Shown one piece after another: positions 19,113-27,263 of a stretch of DNA of 64,000 nucleotides. The notes beneath the pieces are model-generated. The model made no database searches. It was not told the DNA's origin and saw nothing but the letters and a program-made list of their open reading frames with translations. The translations under genes and the position numbers were made by a program. The stretch is from positions 1 through 64,000 of the forward strand of contig CAXSZX010000016.1 of the NCBI GenBank assembly GCA_964242115.1, given 5' to 3'. Position 1 is the stretch's first letter. Each line of letters begins with the position of its first letter. The DNA comes from BOG-908 sp964242115. Its GTDB lineage: Bacteria; Pseudomonadota; Alphaproteobacteria; Acetobacterales; Acetobacteraceae.

Positions 19113-19308
19113 GACCTTGCTTGTGCCGTCCGGCGCGCAGAGTTCAAGACAAACTTGAGGTCAGAAACATCAACTTGAGAGACCTGGGCCAGGTGCCGCG
19201 CCTACACGCGTGCACCGCCTTCCTTGCGGCAAGAGCAGCGCCACGGCAGCGGCAAGGTTCGTCATTGCTGCCGCGGACATATCCAGGTTCCAAGGAGTTT
19301 CGAGCTAC

Positions 19309-20292
19309 GTGACCACGTTCGGCGAAACCTTCTCCTCTACCGCTTCTCTGTCTGCGGCGAAGCCGCACAGAGGCGGTGCACGCGCGAAGCGGCTGGACCT
19401 GAACGACCTGCGGCTGCTGCTCCAGGTCATTGAATGGGGGAGCTTATCGGCCGCCGCCGTTGCAAGCGGGATACCGGTGTCCACCATCAGCCAGCGAATC
19501 TCCGCGCTGGAAGCCGGGATCGGCACGGGTCTGCTGCGGCGGACTACCCGCAGCCTGTCTTTGACCGAGGAAGGGAGCCTGCTCATGCCGCAAGCCAAGG
19601 CGATCAACGAAGCCGCGCGGCAGGCTGAAGCCATGCTCGCCAACCGGCAGGCGGAACTGCAGGGCACACTGCGCATCTCCTGCTCTGATGCAATCTCCCA
19701 GTCCGCCCTGGCGCCGCTGATACCCAGGTTCCTTCGGCAGCATTCAAAGGTGTCCATCAGGAGCGAGGTGGCCAGCCCCGCCGCCGACCTGACCGGCGGC
19801 GGTTTCGATCTTTGCATTCGCGCCCACCATAAGAAACTGCGCGACTCCTCCTTGCGTATGCGGGTGGTTGCGCGGACAGCCTGGGTTCTGGTGGCGTCGC
19901 CCGAATTCCTGTCTGAGCACGGCACGCCCCAACGGCTTGCCGACCTACCCGGCGCCGCGGTACTCTACTTCGCCATGTCTTCGGAGGAGCCCTCCTGGAC
20001 GTTCCGCAAGGACGGATGCGTGACAGAGGTGAGGCTGGCGCCACGTTTCACATCCGATGACATGGGTACCCTGTTGCGGACCGCGATCGGCGGCGGAGGC
20101 GTGATCGCCCTGCCGGCCTACATTGCCAAAGAGGAAGTGGCGTCGGGCAAATTACGGGAAGTGCTGCAAGGCTGGAACATCTTGGCCTCGACCATCAGTA
20201 TCTTGTCTCCGCCCCGCAACCAGACGTCGCGCCTCGCTGCATCGTTCTCCGAATTCGTTGCCGGCGAGTTGAGCGACGCCGTCGACGCCTGA
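19309..20292 (+). CDS. LysR-family transcriptional regulator
   Basis: A 327-residue regulator with a short N-terminal extension before the HTH (LRLLLQVIEWGSLSAAAVAS, IPVSTISQRISALEAGIG, RRTTRSLSLTEEG) and a LysR substrate domain (FDLCIRAHHKKLRDSSLRMR, AIGGGGVIALPAYI). The GTG at 19309 is preceded by AAGGAG 11 bases upstream; an earlier ATG at 19210 is possible. It is divergent from the pseudokinase regulator gene, with 196 bp between them, so cross-regulation is possible. It most resembles the LysR protein encoded at 14889. Confidence 0.88.
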   Translation: MTTFGETFSSTASLSAAKPHRGGARAKRLDLNDLRLLLQVIEWGSLSAAAVASGIPVSTISQRISALEAGIGTGLLRRTTRSLSLTEEGSLLMPQAKAINEAARQAEAMLANRQAELQGTLRISCSDAISQSALAPLIPRFLRQHSKVSIRSEVASPAADLTGGGFDLCIRAHHKKLRDSSLRMRVVARTAWVLVASPEFLSEHGTPQRLADLPGAAVLYFAMSSEEPSWTFRKDGCVTEVRLAPRFTSDDMGTLLRTAIGGGGVIALPAYIAKEEVASGKLREVLQGWNILASTISILSPPRNQTSRLAASFSEFVAGELSDAVDA

Positions 20293-20522
20293 TCCGCAGG
20301 CAGCAACCTGCGCTGCACGCCGGGCGGCACTATTGGGAGCGCCGGGCGACTGGACCGCGGATGGTGAGAAGGGTTCCCGACCCGACTGGCGGGCACCGGA
20401 CCCGGCTGGGGCGCCTGGAAAACATACGCCGCCCGGATCACGGACGGTTCGTTCCGGTATGCTACCTTCTTTGCGGGCGGCGAAGTTACCACGTCCCACC
20501 GTCATGCGGGAGGTGTTTCGCC

Positions 20523-21101
20523 GTGAGAGAGGAATGTCTGCGTGTCGTGACGCTGCTTGGGGGCCTGGAACGCAACGCCTTGACACGTGCCATAGCCAAC
20601 ACGCTGGACGAGCTGGCGCCTGACGATGTGCAAGTCAATTTGCTTGAGTCGGTGGGCGACCTGCCCTTTTTCAACGAGGAAATCGAGGAGCTCGGACTGC
20701 CTTTGTCGGTGGTCGGCTTGGGAGCTGCCATAGCGCATGCTGACGGAGTGGTGATCGTATCGCCGGAGTACAGCCGGTCCTTGCCTGGCGGCTTGAAGAA
20801 CGCGTTGGACTGGCTGTGTCGGCTGCCGGAGCCGCCGCTTTCAGGAAAACCCGTTGCAATCCAAACGGCGACATCTGGACGATCGGGTGGGATCAATGCG
20901 CAGCGTCACATACGCGATACCTTGATCGAGCTGAACGCGAAGGTGATGCACAACCCCGAAATTGCGCTTTCCCACTGTCACGCCAAGGTGGACAACGCGA
21001 CTGGGCTGCTATGTGAGACGAATGCGCGTCGTATGGTCGCGTGCCAGCTCAAGGCGTTCGCTGGCTTCATCCGTCATTCACGCAACAATGTAACGGAATG
21101 A
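20523..21101 (+). CDS. NADPH-dependent FMN reductase family protein
   Basis: A 192-residue flavodoxin-fold protein. The segment VIVSPEYSRSLPGGLKNALDWL is the family hallmark of flavin-dependent NADPH reductases (chromate/quinone/azo reductases), and TATSGRSGGINAQ fits the second flavin loop. The N-terminal phosphate-binding loop is weaker than usual, reading LGGLERNALTRAI instead of GSxRxxSxN. The GTG start at 20523 has GGGAGG 9 bases upstream. Such enzymes reduce quinones or free flavins in the cytoplasm for redox defence. It follows the LysR gene by about 230 bp on the same strand and may be its target. Confidence 0.85.
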   Translation: MREECLRVVTLLGGLERNALTRAIANTLDELAPDDVQVNLLESVGDLPFFNEEIEELGLPLSVVGLGAAIAHADGVVIVSPEYSRSLPGGLKNALDWLCRLPEPPLSGKPVAIQTATSGRSGGINAQRHIRDTLIELNAKVMHNPEIALSHCHAKVDNATGLLCETNARRMVACQLKAFAGFIRHSRNNVTE

Positions 21102-21751
21102 TTCCTCCTGCGCGTCCGGTAGCCTCCCGCGCGAGCAGGGTAGTTCCGCCAGCAGGTATATCCAAACAGCAACGTGCCAACCGAAATGTCTGCATTTTTG
21201 ACGAAGCGAGCAGATTGGCAGTATTGAAGCCGTCAGGCCGATCCTCCATCGCGACGTGTCAGATAACCTACCGCGGCGCGTCTGTGCCGATCTAGTTCGC
21301 AAGCGAACGATGCCGCTGTTCTGCAACAAGGCGGCGTCATATAGAATCATTCGCGGCGTAGTTCGAAGGTGTTCCGTCTCGCCACGGCGAAGCGACCAGC
21401 CGATAGACTAGCACAAGGCTGAACACCACAGCGCCTGGTCCAATGGAACGTCTTTCCGTGACGCCGTCAGCCTGGTCTCAGCCGATCCAGCTTGCAGAGT
21501 CCACGATAGCTACCGTGTGCGCGCGACGACACGTCGAGGAGGCTGAGACCATCTATCGGGCCGGCGTGACTATCAATCGTCATGACGATCGCATCAACGT
21601 CGCGTGGCGGCAACGACGGCGCTGGGCGAACTCTCGCGTGATACGTGCGCCGTCTACGCCGGTGATCAATATCGCCCAACGCGCCGAGTATGTGATCTTG
21701 ATCGCGGACAAATGCCGGCGGCCATTTCGTCCAGCAACGATGGCACTTCTA
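21102..21751. other. Intergenic stretch without a supported gene
   Basis: About 650 bases. Open frames exist on both strands, but none has recognisable family features, a ribosome-binding site or consistent codon use. It lies inside a run of gene remnants (21.7-23.0 kb). Confidence 0.45.
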
Positions 21752-21886
21752 CTACTCTGGCTGCATGGCGGACCGCGGCCTTTGGCGGTCGCGGTGTTTC
21801 TCGAGGACTTGCCAGGCAAGACCCGTCAAGGTGGCCAGGGCCAACGCCTCCAGGCCGAACTGACTCTCGCTCAGAAAGGCTGTCAT
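21752..21886 (-). CDS. Possible small membrane protein
   Basis: A 44-codon ORF starting ATG at 21886. It has a short polar start (MTAFLSES), one hydrophobic helix (LEALALATLTGLAWQVL) and a very basic tail (EKHRDRQRPRS). That single-pass design and the codon choice look protein-coding. It lies 60 bp downstream of the membrane-protein remnant at 21946-22204, so it may be the last gene of a broken operon. I do not recognise the family and there is no strong ribosome-binding site. Confidence 0.35.
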   Translation of the reverse strand: MTAFLSESQFGLEALALATLTGLAWQVLEKHRDRQRPRSAMQPE

Positions 21887-21945
21887 CAAAGGTCATTTCA
21901 GCCATAAACTAAACAGCAGAGTTGGCAGTATCGACTGCTTCATCG

Positions 21946-22204
21946 TCACGACGAGCGCCACGAACTGGCCAAGTCGAACCGGGCCTCGTGCCCCCAGCGT
22001 GGCCAAGTCAGCGCCGCAATTAGAAACGTGGCGACCACTGCTTCGATAAAGGTGGCGTAGATGATGAACAGCGGCTTCCAGGAGTAAGGCTCCACGTAGC
22101 GTTCCGGCGTATCCAGATGGGCAAGGGTCGCCATCACCGGCGCAAACAAGACACCCAGGCCCGGCTTCAGCACGAACACGGCAAGAGCAGCTATGGAAGC
22201 AGAA
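21946..22204 (-). pseudogene. C-terminal remnant of a multi-pass membrane protein
   Basis: The minus-strand frame that stops at 21946 reads through two hydrophobic helices separated by a polar loop (LAVFVLKPGLGVLFAPVMAT, then DTPERYVEPYSWKP, then LFIIYATFIEAVVATFLIAA). Upstream of about 22200 the similarity to a membrane protein ends abruptly, and the other strand encodes an SDR fragment. This looks like the 3' end of a transporter-like gene cut at a rearrangement breakpoint. I cannot name the family. Confidence 0.45.
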
Positions 22205-22474
22205 CAGGCCGCGGTCGCCGCATTGGCGCGCGGCTGGGCGAGGGACCTCGGCTCGAGGAGGATATTGGTCAACGTTATCCAACCTGGACCTATCGAGACC
22301 GACATGAACCCCAATGATGAGCGAGAGGAGGTTAGGCAAATGACGGCGATGACAGCGCTCAAGCGCTATGGCAAGCCGCAAGAGATTGCCGCACTTGCCG
22401 CTTTCCTCGCCAGCGACGACGCCTCTTACATAACCGGTGCCACGATCGACATAGATGGTGGATTCTCGATCTAG
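22193..22474 (+). pseudogene. Short-chain dehydrogenase/reductase, 3' remnant
   Basis: About 93 codons matching the C-terminal third of classical SDRs: AAVAALARGWARDLGSRRIL, then VNVIQPGPIETDM, then KRYGKPQEIAALAAFLASDD and the end TGATIDIDGGFSI. The Rossmann glycine motif and most of the active site are missing. A tyrosine codon just upstream (SSYGS) is out of frame, so the catalytic YxxxK is broken at the junction. The remaining piece cannot bind cofactor and is not functional. Confidence 0.75.
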
Positions 22475-22582
22475 GCCTCGATCGGGACTGCCATGAAGTG
22501 ATTGCAGGCAGCGCTGGTGCGATGAAGCAACAAGCGAGATGTGGTCACGGACACGACGTTCTCATCGGATACGAGGAGGGAC

Positions 22583-22990
22583 CTATCGTGATGCTACGGC
22601 ACTGCCGCCGAAGACGACGTTCTGGCGGCCCGCCGGCGTAAACAGACCAAAGATCATCGCCGACTCGGGGGCGGTTGCCGCTTCCAGCGCTGCCAGATGC
22701 TCGGCCGACAGGACAAGGTCTGTCGCGGCTATATTGTCGTGGATCTGCGCGACGCGGCTAACCCCCATCAGCGCGGTGTCCAAGCCTGGGCGGGCGAGCA
22801 CCCAGGCGGGCGCCACCTGGGCAGGCGTCTCGCCCAGAGCGTCGGCGACGCCGCGCAGCGTCTCGACAATCGTCCAGTTGCGATCGGTGAACAGGGTGTC
22901 GCCAAACGGGTTGGCGCTGTCGAGCCGCTTGTGAGGGATAAGACGGGATGCATCGCGCCAGGAACGCCATCCTGCGCCAGCCAGCGCGAG
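22583..22990 (-). pseudogene. Aldo/keto reductase, 3' remnant
   Basis: The minus-strand frame contains IPHKRLDSANPFGDTLFTD, then ETPAQVAPAWVLARPGLDTA, LMGVSRVAQIHDNIAATDLV and a C-terminus ending QNVVFGGSAVASR. These are the last 130 or so residues of an aldo/keto reductase, including the segment that binds the NADPH 2'-phosphate in family members. The N-terminal two thirds, with the catalytic Asp, Tyr, Lys and His, are absent, because the frame closes just above 23000. It is a truncated gene inside the remnant-rich area left of the tRNA. Confidence 0.72.
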
Positions 22991-23274
22991 CTGCCTCAGG
23001 AGCGCGCTAGAACAACTGCCCCATCATGTCGGCACACCCTTCCGCGGCGACCAACTGATTCACCGAGGATATTATACCCGAAGATCGTCGCGCAGGCTCT
23101 GACCTAGACGCCGGCCGCCATCCGATTCTCGCTATCCCTAAGCAGCTCGCTGCAGCACTACAACCACCCCCGAATGAGTTGCATGAGCTTCAATTGAGAA
23201 TGGGACCAAAAGTGGGACCGAACCAAGCTCGCATCTGAAAACCTCAATCGTAGCAATAACTTAGTAGGATTGGA

Positions 23275-23364
<90 letters not shown>

Positions 23365-23465
23365 TGAACCGCGTTATAGGAGAGCTCTGTAACTCCGCGC
23401 AACCGCGCCCCCGCGCACTATCAGGCACGCTACCCGGTCGTTCCCGCCGCGCTAGCGCTCCCCAC

Positions 23466-23494
23466 GTGACCTAAACCGTCGCGATGTGTATACT
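23466..23494 (+). promoter_or_regulatory. Candidate sigma-70 promoter of the pqq operon
   Basis: GTGACC (23466-23471) and TATACT (23489-23494) are separated by 17 bases and lie 75 bases before the pqqA start. The -10 box is close to consensus and the -35 box matches 4 of 6 positions. A leader with the interrupted inverted repeat GGTTGA...TCAACC (23505-23554) follows. Confidence 0.4.
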
Positions 23495-23569
23495 ACCCAC
23501 GGTCGGTTGACCTGGACTCACACCGGGCCCATGTCCTCAGGACCTTAATCAACCTTGGGAGAGATTGTC

Positions 23570-23653
23570 ATGAGCTGGAAGACCCCGAAGATCGTCGAAG
23601 TGGCACTTGGCGCCGAGATCAACAGCTACGCCTGCGCCGAAGCCAAGAAGTAA
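23570..23653 (+). CDS. pqqA: PQQ precursor peptide PqqA
   Basis: A 27-residue peptide that begins MSWKTPKIVEVALGAEI and ends YACAEAKK. The conserved Glu and Tyr (E16 and Y20, spaced as E-x-x-x-Y) are the two residues cross-linked and excised to make PQQ. GGGAGAG lies 7 bases before the ATG. It is the first gene of the pqq cluster and in other bacteria is expressed well above the downstream genes. Confidence 0.95.
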   Translation: MSWKTPKIVEVALGAEINSYACAEAKK

Positions 23654-23717
23654 GCTACGCTTAAGCCGCGCCCGGGTCTCCGGGCGCGGTGCAGCGTTAA
23701 CATCAGGGTCACCGGCA

Positions 23718-24455
23718 GTGCTCACCTCGCCCCTGCTGTCGCCCGAAGCGCTTGCGGACGCATTGCGCGCCATCGGCGCCGAGCGATACCACATCCACCA
23801 TCCGTTCCATCGGCTGCTACATGACGGCAGGTTCAGTCGCGGCCAGGTGCAGGCTTGGGCGCTTAACCGCTATTATTACCAGAGTTCCATTCCGGCCAAG
23901 GACGCCACCTTGCTCGCCAGGCTTCCGACGTCGGATCTGCGTCGCGAATGGCGCAGCCGCCTTGTCGACCATGATGGCGACGCGCCCGGCACCGGCGGCG
24001 TGGCACGCTGGCTGAAGCTGACGCAGGGTGTAGGGCTGGATAGCGACTACGTGCAATCAGGCGTCGGCATCCTGCCGGCCACCCGCTTCGCAGTGGATGC
24101 CTACGTCGCCTTCGTCCGCGACCGTCCCATCGTCGAAGCGATCGCTTCCTCGCTGACCGAGATGTTCTCGCCCACCATCATCGCTGAGCGCGTCTCGGGC
24201 ATGCTCACCCACTACGACTGGATCACCCAGGACACGCTGGCCTACTTCACCCCGCGCCTTACCCAGGCGCCCAAGGATTCCGACTTCGCGCTGGCCTACG
24301 TGCAGGAACACGCGCGCACGCCGGCCGAGCAGGAAGCCGTGCTTGCCGCCCTGCGCTTCAAATGCGACGTCCTCTGGGCCCAGCTCGACGCCCTGCACCA
24401 CGCCTACGTCACCCCGGCAACACCGCCCCCCGGCGCTTTCGTCCCCAGCGCATGA
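23718..24455 (+). CDS. pqqC: Pyrroloquinoline-quinone synthase PqqC
   Basis: A 245-residue all-helical oxidase that catalyses the last step of PQQ synthesis, ring closure and eight-electron oxidation of AHQQ with O2. Recognisable segments are HHPFHRLLHDGRFSRGQVQA, WALNRYYYQSSIPAKDA and LTEMFSPTIIAERVSGML. The usual length is about 240-250 residues, which supports the GTG start at 23718. It overlaps pqqD by four bases (ATGA). In most clusters pqqB lies between pqqA and pqqC; here only 64 bp separate them. Confidence 0.95.
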   Translation: MLTSPLLSPEALADALRAIGAERYHIHHPFHRLLHDGRFSRGQVQAWALNRYYYQSSIPAKDATLLARLPTSDLRREWRSRLVDHDGDAPGTGGVARWLKLTQGVGLDSDYVQSGVGILPATRFAVDAYVAFVRDRPIVEAIASSLTEMFSPTIIAERVSGMLTHYDWITQDTLAYFTPRLTQAPKDSDFALAYVQEHARTPAEQEAVLAALRFKCDVLWAQLDALHHAYVTPATPPPGAFVPSA

Positions 24456-24730
24456 GCGACGCGCCCGCCCCGGCCCCGCCCCGCTTCAGCCCCGGCCACA
24501 AGTTCCGCTTCGATCAGGTGCGCGGTGCCTGGGTGCTGCTCGGCCCTGAGCGGCTGTTCATGCCGGACGACCACGCCGTCGAGATTCTCAAGCTGGTGGA
24601 CGGCGTGCGCGGCGTGGACGCTATAACCGCCGACCTTGCCGCCCGCTACGCCGCCCCCGCGACCGACATCCGCACGGACGTCGTCGCCATGCTGGCCGAC
24701 CTGGCCGCTCGCGGAGCCATTCGTCTATGA
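24452..24730 (+). CDS. pqqD: PQQ peptide chaperone PqqD
   Basis: A 92-residue protein of the PqqD/RRE fold that binds PqqA and presents it to PqqE. The typical strand RGAWVLLGPERLFMPDDHAV and the helical part ILKLVDGVRGVDAITADLA are present. It overlaps pqqC upstream and pqqE downstream by ATGA, showing tight translational coupling. Confidence 0.93.
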   Translation: MSDAPAPAPPRFSPGHKFRFDQVRGAWVLLGPERLFMPDDHAVEILKLVDGVRGVDAITADLAARYAAPATDIRTDVVAMLADLAARGAIRL

Positions 24731-25827
24731 TCCCGTTCCCCGCGCCGCTCGGCCTCATCGCCGAGCTGACCCACCGTTGCCCGCTCTCCTGCCCATACTG
24801 CTCCAACCCGCTGCAGCTCGAGCGCATCGCCGACGAACTCGACACCGCCACCTGGCTGCGCGTGCTCGACCAGGCGGCCGAAATCGGCGTGCTGCAGGTC
24901 CACTTTACCGGCGGCGAGCCGCTCTCCCGCCGCGACCTCACCGCGCTGGTGGCCCACGCCACCTCGCGCGGCCTCTACACCAACATTATCACCTCCGGCG
25001 TCACGCTCGACGACCGCGCGATGGCCGCGTTGATGCAGGCCGGGGTGGATCACATCCAGCTCAGCTTCCAGGACGTGGACCCGGCGGCCAACGACGTGCT
25101 GGGCGGCAGCCCCGGCGCGTTCCCCAAGAAGCAGGCCGCTGCCGCCCGCATCCGCAACGCCGGCCTGCCGCTGACACTGAACTTCGTGGTCCACCGCGGC
25201 AACGCTGCCCGGGTGCCGCAGATGATCGAGATGGCCGAGGCGCTGCACGCCGACCGCACCGAGATCGCCCACGTCCAATATTACGGCTGGGGCCTGGTCA
25301 ACCGCGCCGCCCTGCTGCCGACGCTCGAGCAACTGCGAGAGGCCACCGAGGCAGTCGAGACCGCTCGCCTCCGCCTCAGCGGCCGCATGGTTATCGACTA
25401 CGTGGTGCCGGACTACCACGCCGCCCGCCCGAAAGCCTGCATGGGCGGCTGGGCACGTCGCTTCATCAACATCTCGCCGTCTGGCCGCGCCATGCCCTGC
25501 CACGCGGCCGAGACCCTGCCCGGCTTCACCTTCCCCTCGGTGCGCGACACCTCGCTGTCCGACATCTGGCACCACTCGGACGCGTTCCTGCGCTTTCGCG
25601 GCACACAGTGGATGCCGGAACCTTGCCGGAGCTGCGACCGCCAGGAGGTCGACTGGGGCGGCTGCCGCTGCCAGGCCTTCGCCCTGCTCGGCGACATGAA
25701 CGCGACGGACCCGGCGTGCGGGCTCTCGCCGCATCATGGGGTGATGCAGGAGGCGGTAGCGGAAAGCGAAGCAGGGGCGCCGCCGTTCAGGTATCGAACG
25801 ATGAAGAAGCAAGCGGTGCTTCTCTGA
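24727..25827 (+). CDS. pqqE: PqqA peptide cyclase PqqE (radical SAM)
   Basis: A 366-residue radical SAM enzyme. The first iron-sulfur site is C18xxxC22xxC25 in THRCPLSCPYCSNP, and FTGGEPL follows as the SAM-contact motif. A C-terminal SPASM region contains CRSCDRQEVDWGGCRCQAF. It forms the carbon-carbon bond between Glu and Tyr of PqqA. The final residues, KKQAVLL, are encoded by the left end of repeat copy 4, which also supplies the TGA stop, so the native C-terminus seems to have been replaced by repeat-derived codons. Confidence 0.96.
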   Translation: MIPFPAPLGLIAELTHRCPLSCPYCSNPLQLERIADELDTATWLRVLDQAAEIGVLQVHFTGGEPLSRRDLTALVAHATSRGLYTNIITSGVTLDDRAMAALMQAGVDHIQLSFQDVDPAANDVLGGSPGAFPKKQAAAARIRNAGLPLTLNFVVHRGNAARVPQMIEMAEALHADRTEIAHVQYYGWGLVNRAALLPTLEQLREATEAVETARLRLSGRMVIDYVVPDYHAARPKACMGGWARRFINISPSGRAMPCHAAETLPGFTFPSVRDTSLSDIWHHSDAFLRFRGTQWMPEPCRSCDRQEVDWGGCRCQAFALLGDMNATDPACGLSPHHGVMQEAVAESEAGAPPFRYRTMKKQAVLL

Positions 25828-25984
25828 AGTAGAAGGCAAGCACGGCCTTCTTTCTCGAGAAGAAGCAAAGCTTCCGCGCGCGCTGTCGCGGACAGCTGAA
25901 ACACCACGCTTCACCACGGCACACTCGACGGAACCAAAAGTTTTTTGGTTCTTTTTTTCAAAAAAGAACCGCTTGCCTTGCCTT
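25807..25984. repeat. Palindromic intergenic repeat, copy 4 (compound)
   Basis: Starts inside pqqE with AAGCAAGCGGTGCTTCTCTGA, so its first 21 bases encode the pqqE end. A second left arm follows at once (AAGGCAAGCACGGCCTTCTTTC, hairpin with GAGAAGAAGC). The right arm is CCAAAAGTTTTTTGGTTC then TTTTTTTCAAAAAAGAACCG. It separates the convergent genes pqqE and the hydroxyacid dehydrogenase. Confidence 0.93.
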
Positions 25985-25986
25985 AC

Positions 25987-26949
25987 CTAAACAATGTTCC
26001 CCGGCTCCCGCCCGGCCAACACCGCATCTATCCCGTCCAGCACCGTGTTCCCCATCGCGTCCCGCGTCTCCTCCGTCGCCGTCGCGATGTGCGGCGTCAG
26101 CACCACGTTCTCCAGCCCGAGATAGACCTCCGGCACGCGCGGCTCGCGCGGGAACACGTCGAGCCCCGCCGCGGCCACGTGGCCGGAGCGCAATGCCGCG
26201 GCCAGCGCCGCGTCGTCCACCAGCGTGCCGCGCGCGGTGTTCACCACGATGGCGCGCCGGGGCAGGGCGGCAATCCTGTCCGCGTTGAGCCAGCCCGAAG
26301 TGGCCGCCCCGCCCGGTGCCAGCAGGCACAGCACCTGGCTCGCCGCCAGGAAGCCGGCGTCGTCCGCGTGGAACACAGCGCCGTCTTCCAGCTCTGGCGC
26401 CAGCCGGTTGCGGTTGCGGTAGTGCACCTCCATCCCGAACCCCAGCCGCGCGATGCGCGCCAGGCGTTGTCCGATCCGTCCCATGCCGAAGATGCCGACC
26501 CGCTTGCCGGACACGTCCTGGCCGAGTGAGGCGGCAGCTACCCAGTCCTGCCACTGCCCGGCCCGCACCGCGCGTTCCGCCTCGCCGATCCGGCGCGCGG
26601 CAGCCAGGACCAGCGCCATGGTGAACTCGGCCGTCGCCTGGGACAGCACACCGGGCGTGTTCACCACCCTGATGCCGCGCGAACGGGCCGCGCCGACGTC
26701 GATGTGGTCGGTTCCCACGCTGAAGGTTCCGATAACCCGGACGGAGTGCGGCAGGCTGCCGATCACCGCTGCGTCGAGCCGCACGCCGGGGATGCACAGG
26801 ATGGCGTCTGCACCCTGCACGGCCGCGGGCAGCCAGTCCCGCACGCCAAGCTGCCCAGGCATGCGCAGCGTGTAGTCCGATTTCGCGCGGCGCATGATCG
26901 CGTCGGGCAGCGTCCTGGTCAGGACCAGCGTTGGTTTGGGATTCGTCAT
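25987..26949 (-). CDS. D-2-hydroxyacid dehydrogenase (glyoxylate/hydroxypyruvate reductase type)
   Basis: A 320-residue enzyme of the D-isomer-specific hydroxyacid dehydrogenase family. The NAD(P) loop is VGIFGMGRIGQRLA. The catalytic set is Arg in VNTARGTLVDD, Glu in GLDVFPREPRVPE and His in LTPHIATAT. Such enzymes reduce glyoxylate, hydroxypyruvate or other 2-ketoacids in the cytoplasm. The ATG at 26949 follows AAGGAC; an upstream ATG at 27042 would add a tail without conserved features. Its stop lies just beyond repeat copy 4. Confidence 0.9.
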   Translation of the reverse strand: MTNPKPTLVLTRTLPDAIMRRAKSDYTLRMPGQLGVRDWLPAAVQGADAILCIPGVRLDAAVIGSLPHSVRVIGTFSVGTDHIDVGAARSRGIRVVNTPGVLSQATAEFTMALVLAAARRIGEAERAVRAGQWQDWVAAASLGQDVSGKRVGIFGMGRIGQRLARIARLGFGMEVHYRNRNRLAPELEDGAVFHADDAGFLAASQVLCLLAPGGAATSGWLNADRIAALPRRAIVVNTARGTLVDDAALAAALRSGHVAAAGLDVFPREPRVPEVYLGLENVVLTPHIATATEETRDAMGNTVLDGIDAVLAGREPGNIV

Positions 26950-27263
26950 GGACGTCCTTGCATGGGTTGCGGGGCCGGGGCCAGTGGAGCAAGGCCCGCC
27001 GGCCACTGCGCACCGCGCGCGCGCGTGCATCGTTTCAGACACGTGCCCATCCGCGGTGGGAACTCACGCTTTAGTGAGCCAGCGGTAAGCACTCGCAATT
27101 GGAACCGATATACTGTGTCAGTTGCGCCACAGGCCGGCCTCTCCTGTGTCCGCCACGCTCGCATCGCCCGATCCACTGTCATAGATGCTGCGTTGTTGCC
27201 CCGGAAGCCAAGCACGGTGTCGCGCTGCGCCTGGGCCAGAGAACAAATAACAGGAGAACACCC

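Noticed and set aside
21443..21907. 155-codon plus-strand frame in the remnant region
   Set aside because: No family resemblance and no ribosome-binding site; the opposite strand has a more convincing small membrane ORF in part of it.
22193..22474. SDR fragment as a small functional oxidoreductase
   Set aside because: It lacks the whole cofactor-binding half and its catalytic YxxxK is broken at the junction.
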